39,622 nucleotides of DNA from Bacteroidaceae bacterium (GTDB lineage Bacteria; Bacteroidota; Bacteroidia; Bacteroidales; Bacteroidaceae), in contig JAKSLO010000011.1 in NCBI GenBank assembly GCA_024401185.1, positions 1 through 39,622 of the forward strand. The letters are read 5' to 3'. A program made the translations under genes and the position numbers. Position 1 is the first letter of the stretch. The number at the start of each line of letters is the position of its first letter. Below are positions 35,801 to 39,622 of this stretch, in pieces. The notes below the pieces were generated by a model that saw only the letters and a program-made list of their open reading frames with translations, had not been told where the DNA came from and made no database searches.

Positions 35801-35831
35801 CAAAAGTACTCATTTTTTTGCAAATGGCAAA
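35801..35831 (-). promoter_or_regulatory. Promoter of carAB
   Basis: Minus strand: TTTG (complement of 35828-35831), 19 bases, TACTTTTG (complement of 35801-35808), about 48 bases before the ATG at 35753. No pyrimidine attenuator is evident. Confidence 0.6.
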
Positions 35832-35900
35832 GCTAAGGTGGATGATAATCCGTCAAAACTTACATATTGAAACAAAAAACGTACATTTATACTACTTTTT

Positions 35901-35931
35901 TTTGTTTTTAGTGCAGAATGTTGTAACTTTG
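35901..35931 (+). promoter_or_regulatory. Promoter with long leader before the phosphatase gene
   Basis: TTTG at 35901-35904, 19 bases, TAACTTTG at 35924-35931. The ATG is at 36082, so the leader is about 145 bases. It contains a small hairpin (GTGGAC at 36037-36042 with GTCCAT at 36047-36052). No further ORF is seen in the leader. Confidence 0.6.
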
Positions 35932-36081
35932 CAACATATTTCTTTTTTAGATTTTAACCCTGATTTTGAAATCTTGGTAAAAATCAATCTTGAAAATAAG
36001 TGTTTGATAGAATTCCTCTGCGTGTAGTGTGAAATTGAGTGGACGGGAGTCCATTTCAATATGAATTGATAGTATTATAAT

Positions 36082-36543
36082 ATGACGCGAATACTTTTTG
36101 TCTGTCTGGGTAACATTTGCCGTAGTTGTGCGGCACAAACTGTTATGCAATCTATTGTGGATAGAAATCAACGTCAGGCTGATTTCTTCATCGACTCTGC
36201 TGGTATTATTGACTATCACGAAGGCGAACAGGCCGACTCCAGAATGCGCCGTCATGCCTTCGACAGGGGTTATCGAATCACGCATCTCTCCCGTCCTGTA
36301 AGGCAGGATGATTTCCGCGATTTCGACTATATTATCGGCATGGATGATAGCAACATAAAGCGTCTCAATGCAATGGCTCCTTCAAATGCCGACAAAGGCA
36401 GGATTCATCGCATGACGGAGTGGAGCCGTGCGTTCGATGTGGACGAAGTGCCTGACCCTTACTACGGTGGTGATAAAGGCTTTGAAAATGTACTCGACTT
36501 ACTTGAAGATGCCTGTCAGGTGCTTTTCGATTCTCTTGCGTGA
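36082..36543 (+). CDS. Low-molecular-weight protein-tyrosine phosphatase
   Basis: The protein has 153 residues, the family length. The signature CLGNICRS gives the P-loop with nucleophile Cys8 and Arg14, and the general acid is the Asp in VPDPYYGG. Most bacterial members continue CRSPMAE after the loop; here it is CRSCAAQ, so the usual Pro, Met and Glu are replaced. Known relatives (Wzb, YfkJ) dephosphorylate tyrosine kinases of capsule export, but no Wzc-like kinase is in the window. It has its own promoter, with the LruC lipoprotein gene 63 bases downstream on the same strand. Confidence 0.9.
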   Translation: MTRILFVCLGNICRSCAAQTVMQSIVDRNQRQADFFIDSAGIIDYHEGEQADSRMRRHAFDRGYRITHLSRPVRQDDFRDFDYIIGMDDSNIKRLNAMAPSNADKGRIHRMTEWSRAFDVDEVPDPYYGGDKGFENVLDLLEDACQVLFDSLA

Positions 36544-36606
36544 CAATCCCCACTTTTCTTTCCTAATATGCGCTTAAAAAGATGTGTGCTTAAATAGATG
36601 TATTGT

Positions 36607-37989
36607 ATGAAACACGCTGCATTTTTTCAATACCTTCTCGCCTCCTTCATCCTGATGGGTTGCCTTACGGGTTGTGATGACAGATACCGATATAACCCCG
36701 AGTGGAAGAGACCACATAATGAGTTTAACTTCAGCACCGAGCGCCCTCACTTGTTGCGACTGGAGTACTCTCACATGCAGATGAAGAACATCGTGTTCTT
36801 CCGTGTCTATGACCAGAATCCCCTGAAGAACGACCACAATGGTGCCGTACTGGACAAGACCTTGGAACCCATCTTTGTGGGTGCTACCAACATAAAGGGT
36901 ATTTTCGACGAGAAGATTTCCATCCCTTCTTTTGTGAACAAGATATACATCTATACCGACAACCGCTTTGCCCAGCAGCTTATTGTGGCACCGGTAGGCG
37001 ATGGCGACATCTATGCCAGCGACAACTCCAACGAGGACTATGCCAAGGCTGTCAGCGTGGACGACATCACGCGCGATACCATTGTCTCGCTTTCTGAGAA
37101 CATAGGTGCCTATTGCTTCGAGGATACTTGGCCTAATGAGGGTGACTATGATTTCAATGATGTAGTAGTAAAAGGCACTCAAACCACCCATTGGGCACTC
37201 TCGCGTACCAGCGTGAAGACTGACCAAGGGTTCTCTGCCATGCTTTTCTCTGGTTCCATGAAGGTGTACCAGGTAGAAGCTACCTTTAAGGCTTTTGTGG
37301 GTAAGGACAGTTATCAGGACGGACTGTATTGCTATGTTGATCTGCCCGGTGGAATGGTGGTGGACAAGGAGTCATACTACATCCGCAAGCCTGGTGAGAC
37401 GGAGTGGAGTGAATACGAACCTGCCAATCGTCTGCATACTGAGGAACTCTACCACAAGCATGGAGGCTTCAAATACAATGGTCATGGCACCGGTCTTGCC
37501 CATGTCATCTGGTTTACCACATCCATAGCCAATGATGGCTCGGGCTGTGAGTACAGGGTGGTGCTCAACTATGCCTATAGCCGCACCTCTATACAGAAGA
37601 CCAACTTCCGTCCGTTTATTTCCGTGCGCGAGGGTTTTATTCCCTATAGCTACGATGTGCCATATTACGAGGTGCATTTGCCTTATGAGACTCCCACCCA
37701 GGTAATGCCCCAAAAGTATTGGTCCACCGCCTATGATGCTTCTCTCCCTGCCTCCATCACTTCAAAGGACGAGGGATGTTTCTACCTTCGTGCCTATGAG
37801 AAAGGGCATGCTCCTTATGACGCAAACTACCCATTTGCCATGAAACTGTGTGGAGCAACTGAGCAAGACATCGCACCATTGCTCAGCACTTCCAACGAGG
37901 GTGTACCCATCAGCGTGATTTGCAAGGGCTATCCCCAATGGGTTGAGAGTGATGGCATTGCTTGTACGGATTGGTATAAGGGGGAATGA
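36607..37989 (+). CDS. LruC-domain lipoprotein
   Basis: I start at the ATG at 36607 (460 aa); an in-frame ATG 9 bases earlier is possible. The N-terminus is a lipoprotein signal ending LMGCLTGC, with the acylated Cys at about residue 23. The marker CFEDTWPNEGDYDFNDVVV (about residues 173-191) is the acidic FEDxxP..GDxDFND motif of the LruC / DUF4842 family, a likely calcium-binding surface. The rest is beta-rich. Family members are surface-exposed lipoproteins of unclear function in Bacteroidota and Leptospira. It lies downstream of the phosphatase gene. Confidence 0.8.
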   Translation: MKHAAFFQYLLASFILMGCLTGCDDRYRYNPEWKRPHNEFNFSTERPHLLRLEYSHMQMKNIVFFRVYDQNPLKNDHNGAVLDKTLEPIFVGATNIKGIFDEKISIPSFVNKIYIYTDNRFAQQLIVAPVGDGDIYASDNSNEDYAKAVSVDDITRDTIVSLSENIGAYCFEDTWPNEGDYDFNDVVVKGTQTTHWALSRTSVKTDQGFSAMLFSGSMKVYQVEATFKAFVGKDSYQDGLYCYVDLPGGMVVDKESYYIRKPGETEWSEYEPANRLHTEELYHKHGGFKYNGHGTGLAHVIWFTTSIANDGSGCEYRVVLNYAYSRTSIQKTNFRPFISVREGFIPYSYDVPYYEVHLPYETPTQVMPQKYWSTAYDASLPASITSKDEGCFYLRAYEKGHAPYDANYPFAMKLCGATEQDIAPLLSTSNEGVPISVICKGYPQWVESDGIACTDWYKGE

Positions 37990-38055
37990 AGTTAACTCCT
38001 TTTCACTCAGCGTGCCGTAGGCTGATGCTTCGCACAACGTGCAGAAGAACTCCCT

Positions 38056-38085
38056 AAGTTTCAACCACCCAAGGGTGGGAAACTT
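38056..38085. terminator. Hairpin between convergent genes
   Basis: AAGTTTC..CCACCC (38056-38070) pairs with GGGTGGGAAACTT (38073-38085), with a 2-base bulge. It lies between the LruC lipoprotein stop and the DUF1703 gene stop and could terminate both; no long T-run. Confidence 0.55.
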
Positions 38086-38105
38086 TAATTACATTGCATT
38101 TCATT

Positions 38106-39622
38106 TCATTGCTTACTAAAGAAATCCTTATTCTCTATCACATTGCCTTCGGCATCGGTAATGCGCCAATGGCTGATGTTGCGTTGCTCGCTTGATATAC
38201 TGATTCCGCACTTGATAAGGACTCTTCCCATCTCTCCCTTATAGGCCGGGAGTTCTGCCTCGTAAGGTATGGCATAACCCTTGCTGTCAATCTGCGCCAG
38301 GGCATTCTCTACCGTATCATCCACCTTTAGTTCGAGTACGAAGATGTTCGTCTTGGTCTTGATCACCACATCCGCACGTCCCAGGACGCTCTTGACCTCG
38401 GTATCGACCTTGCTGTTGAGCAATGAGAAGATGATGTAGATGAGCAACTTGTAGAATGCCTCATGCTTCTTCTTTGCCATCCACTCCTTCTTCGTGATGA
38501 TGTCGTAGGGAAGGCTGGCGATGTAGGAACGTAGCTGGTTGAGTGCCTCAGACAGTTCTCCGCGTTTGAGGGCACGCGCCATAGCCAGAACCATGGCATT
38601 CTGCTCCAGATCGTCGGTGTCCATCAAGTAGTTGGACAAGCCAGATACCATTCCTTGTCGCACCTCATAATTGGGGAAGCTAAGCAAATAGACGTCATCC
38701 TCCTTGTCGTAGTTTCTGATGGTCAGGTAGCCACTTTGGTAAAGCAGCGGAATGGGTGTCCTGGCATTCTCGCAAGACATGTTGAAATCCATAAGCGATA
38801 ACTCTGCACCATCAAAATCCAAAGGGTTGAACTTGGGATGATGCTGAAGATGTTCGATCAGTGACTTAGTCGTACCAGACTCAAACCAAAAGTAGGAAAC
38901 TTCGTTGTCGTTCAGAGCATTAAGCAGACTGAATGGAGCATATACATCTTTGCTATTCTTGGAGAAATGATAACCATCATAATTCTTCTTCAACAAAGCG
39001 TATGCTTCATCGGTTGTTATCTTTAGAATCAGAGCATATTCCTCGATGCAAGGACGTAGTGTGATGTCAAGTTCTTCCTGTGTGATGCCGCAGATACCAG
39101 AATACTCATCCAGCATCGAAACCTGCTTCAGGTTATTGAGCTCTGAGAAAATGCTGAGCTGCGAGAATTTCGTAACACCCGTGATGAAGACAAAACGGAG
39201 GTAAGCACCCTCGTCCTTGAGAACTTGATAGAACTCACGCATCATCGAACGCATGGCTTCAAGTTGCTCCCTGTCATACATCATTCGCATGATGGGGGCA
39301 TCATATTCGTCGAGTATTACCACAACTTTTTCTCCCGTCTGTTTTTCTGCGTTATGAATCAAATCACGAAAACGATCGCCAGGAGTTTCTGAAAGAGGGT
39401 CTTTGCCATAAACCATTTCATAGCCTCTAATAAGACTCTCCAATTTCGATTTAGCTTCTGGTACTATGACATTTTTCAGACCGCTCATCGTGAAGTGCAG
39501 CACAGGGTACGTTTTCCACTCCTTCTCAAGTTCCATAACTTTCAGCCCCTCGAACAGTTCCTTCTGCCCCTGAAAGTAAGCCTTGAAGGTATTGCAAAGC
39601 AGAGACTTGCCAAAGCGACGAG
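38106..39622 (-). CDS. AAA-ATPase-like / PD-(D/E)XK domain protein, DUF1703 type (partial at the window edge)
   Basis: The frame runs off the right end, so the N-terminus is missing; the first visible residues are RRFGKSLL, the end of a Walker A motif. Walker B is KVVVILDEYDAPI. The middle has VFITGVTKFSQLSIFSELNN and the C-terminal quarter carries the nuclease-like signature GRADVVIKTKTNIFVLELKV (Asp...Glu-x-Lys). This is the AAA-ATPase_like plus DUF1703/PD-(D/E)XK pairing found in many copies in Bacteroidales and some anaerobes. Its function is unknown; a mobile or defence-linked role is often guessed. A Met at 39536 is internal, not the start. Confidence 0.88.
   Translation of the reverse strand, partial: RRFGKSLLCNTFKAYFQGQKELFEGLKVMELEKEWKTYPVLHFTMSGLKNVIVPEAKSKLESLIRGYEMVYGKDPLSETPGDRFRDLIHNAEKQTGEKVVVILDEYDAPIMRMMYDREQLEAMRSMMREFYQVLKDEGAYLRFVFITGVTKFSQLSIFSELNNLKQVSMLDEYSGICGITQEELDITLRPCIEEYALILKITTDEAYALLKKNYDGYHFSKNSKDVYAPFSLLNALNDNEVSYFWFESGTTKSLIEHLQHHPKFNPLDFDGAELSLMDFNMSCENARTPIPLLYQSGYLTIRNYDKEDDVYLLSFPNYEVRQGMVSGLSNYLMDTDDLEQNAMVLAMARALKRGELSEALNQLRSYIASLPYDIITKKEWMAKKKHEAFYKLLIYIIFSLLNSKVDTEVKSVLGRADVVIKTKTNIFVLELKVDDTVENALAQIDSKGYAIPYEAELPAYKGEMGRVLIKCGISISSEQRNISHWRITDAEGNVIENKDFFSKQ

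Noticed and set aside
36574-37227. 217-residue minus-strand frame opposite the LruC lipoprotein
   Set aside because: The sense strand has a lipobox and an LruC motif; the antisense has nothing recognisable.

Overview
The window looks like a chromosomal segment of a Bacteroidales bacterium, most likely Prevotella or a close relative. Upstream of many genes I see the Bacteroidota promoter pattern (TTTG, 19-20 bases, TAnnTTTG). The gene content also fits: 6-bladed beta-propeller lipoprotein, membrane-tethered HTH regulator, M64 peptidase, LruC-domain lipoprotein, lone TrpB2, AAA/PD-(D/E)XK (DUF1703) protein. Gaps between genes are A+T rich and carry many short hairpin-containing repeats. I saw no rRNA, tRNA, CRISPR array, phage or complete insertion sequence.

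Layout, left to right. 1-396 is the 3' end of a UvrD/PcrA-type helicase. 607-1488 (-) is a secreted esterase. 1688-1988 (-) may hold two tiny ORFs, one acidic and one basic. 2277-3671 (+) is a protein I cannot assign. 3963-6317 is a convergent pair: a lipoprotein/TM/HTH regulator and a beta-propeller lipoprotein. 6624-7355 (-) is a toxin-first HigBA module whose promoter is embedded in a repeated operator. 7540-12858 (-) carries an SGNH esterase, TrpB2, an MscS channel and a MATE exporter. 13576-16078 is a 5'-nucleotidase divergent from YggS. 16247-18643 carries an acyl-CoA ligase and, convergent to it, a Crp/Fnr regulator downstream of lepA (18688-20472). 20640-20828 is a 189-base inverted-repeat element. 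20865-21798 (-) are two paralogous small lipoproteins. 22217-24396 (-) pairs a SpoU methyltransferase with an M64 peptidase, divergent from nth (24457-25098).

The most coherent system is 25123-31185 (-): an SLC13-type anion transporter, CysC, CysD, CysN and a sulfotransferase, read in that order. Together they would import sulfate, activate it to APS and then PAPS, and transfer the sulfonate to an acceptor. No APS/PAPS or sulfite reductase is present, which points to sulfonation rather than assimilation. Comparable PAPS-plus-sulfotransferase loci in gut Bacteroides sulfonate sterols; the acceptor here is unknown.

Upstream of it, 31290-35753 (-) encodes a single-chain carbamoyl-phosphate synthase (glutaminase and synthase fused) whose motifs resemble the animal CAD/CPS type more than E. 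coli CarA/CarB. The right end holds a low-molecular-weight tyrosine phosphatase, an LruC-domain lipoprotein and a DUF1703 AAA protein cut by the window edge.

Two divergent gene pairs (15333/15410 and 24396/24457) share an identical 36-base mirrored promoter layout, in which each -33 TTTG abuts the opposite strand's -7 box. All calls come from reading the sequence; no database search was run.
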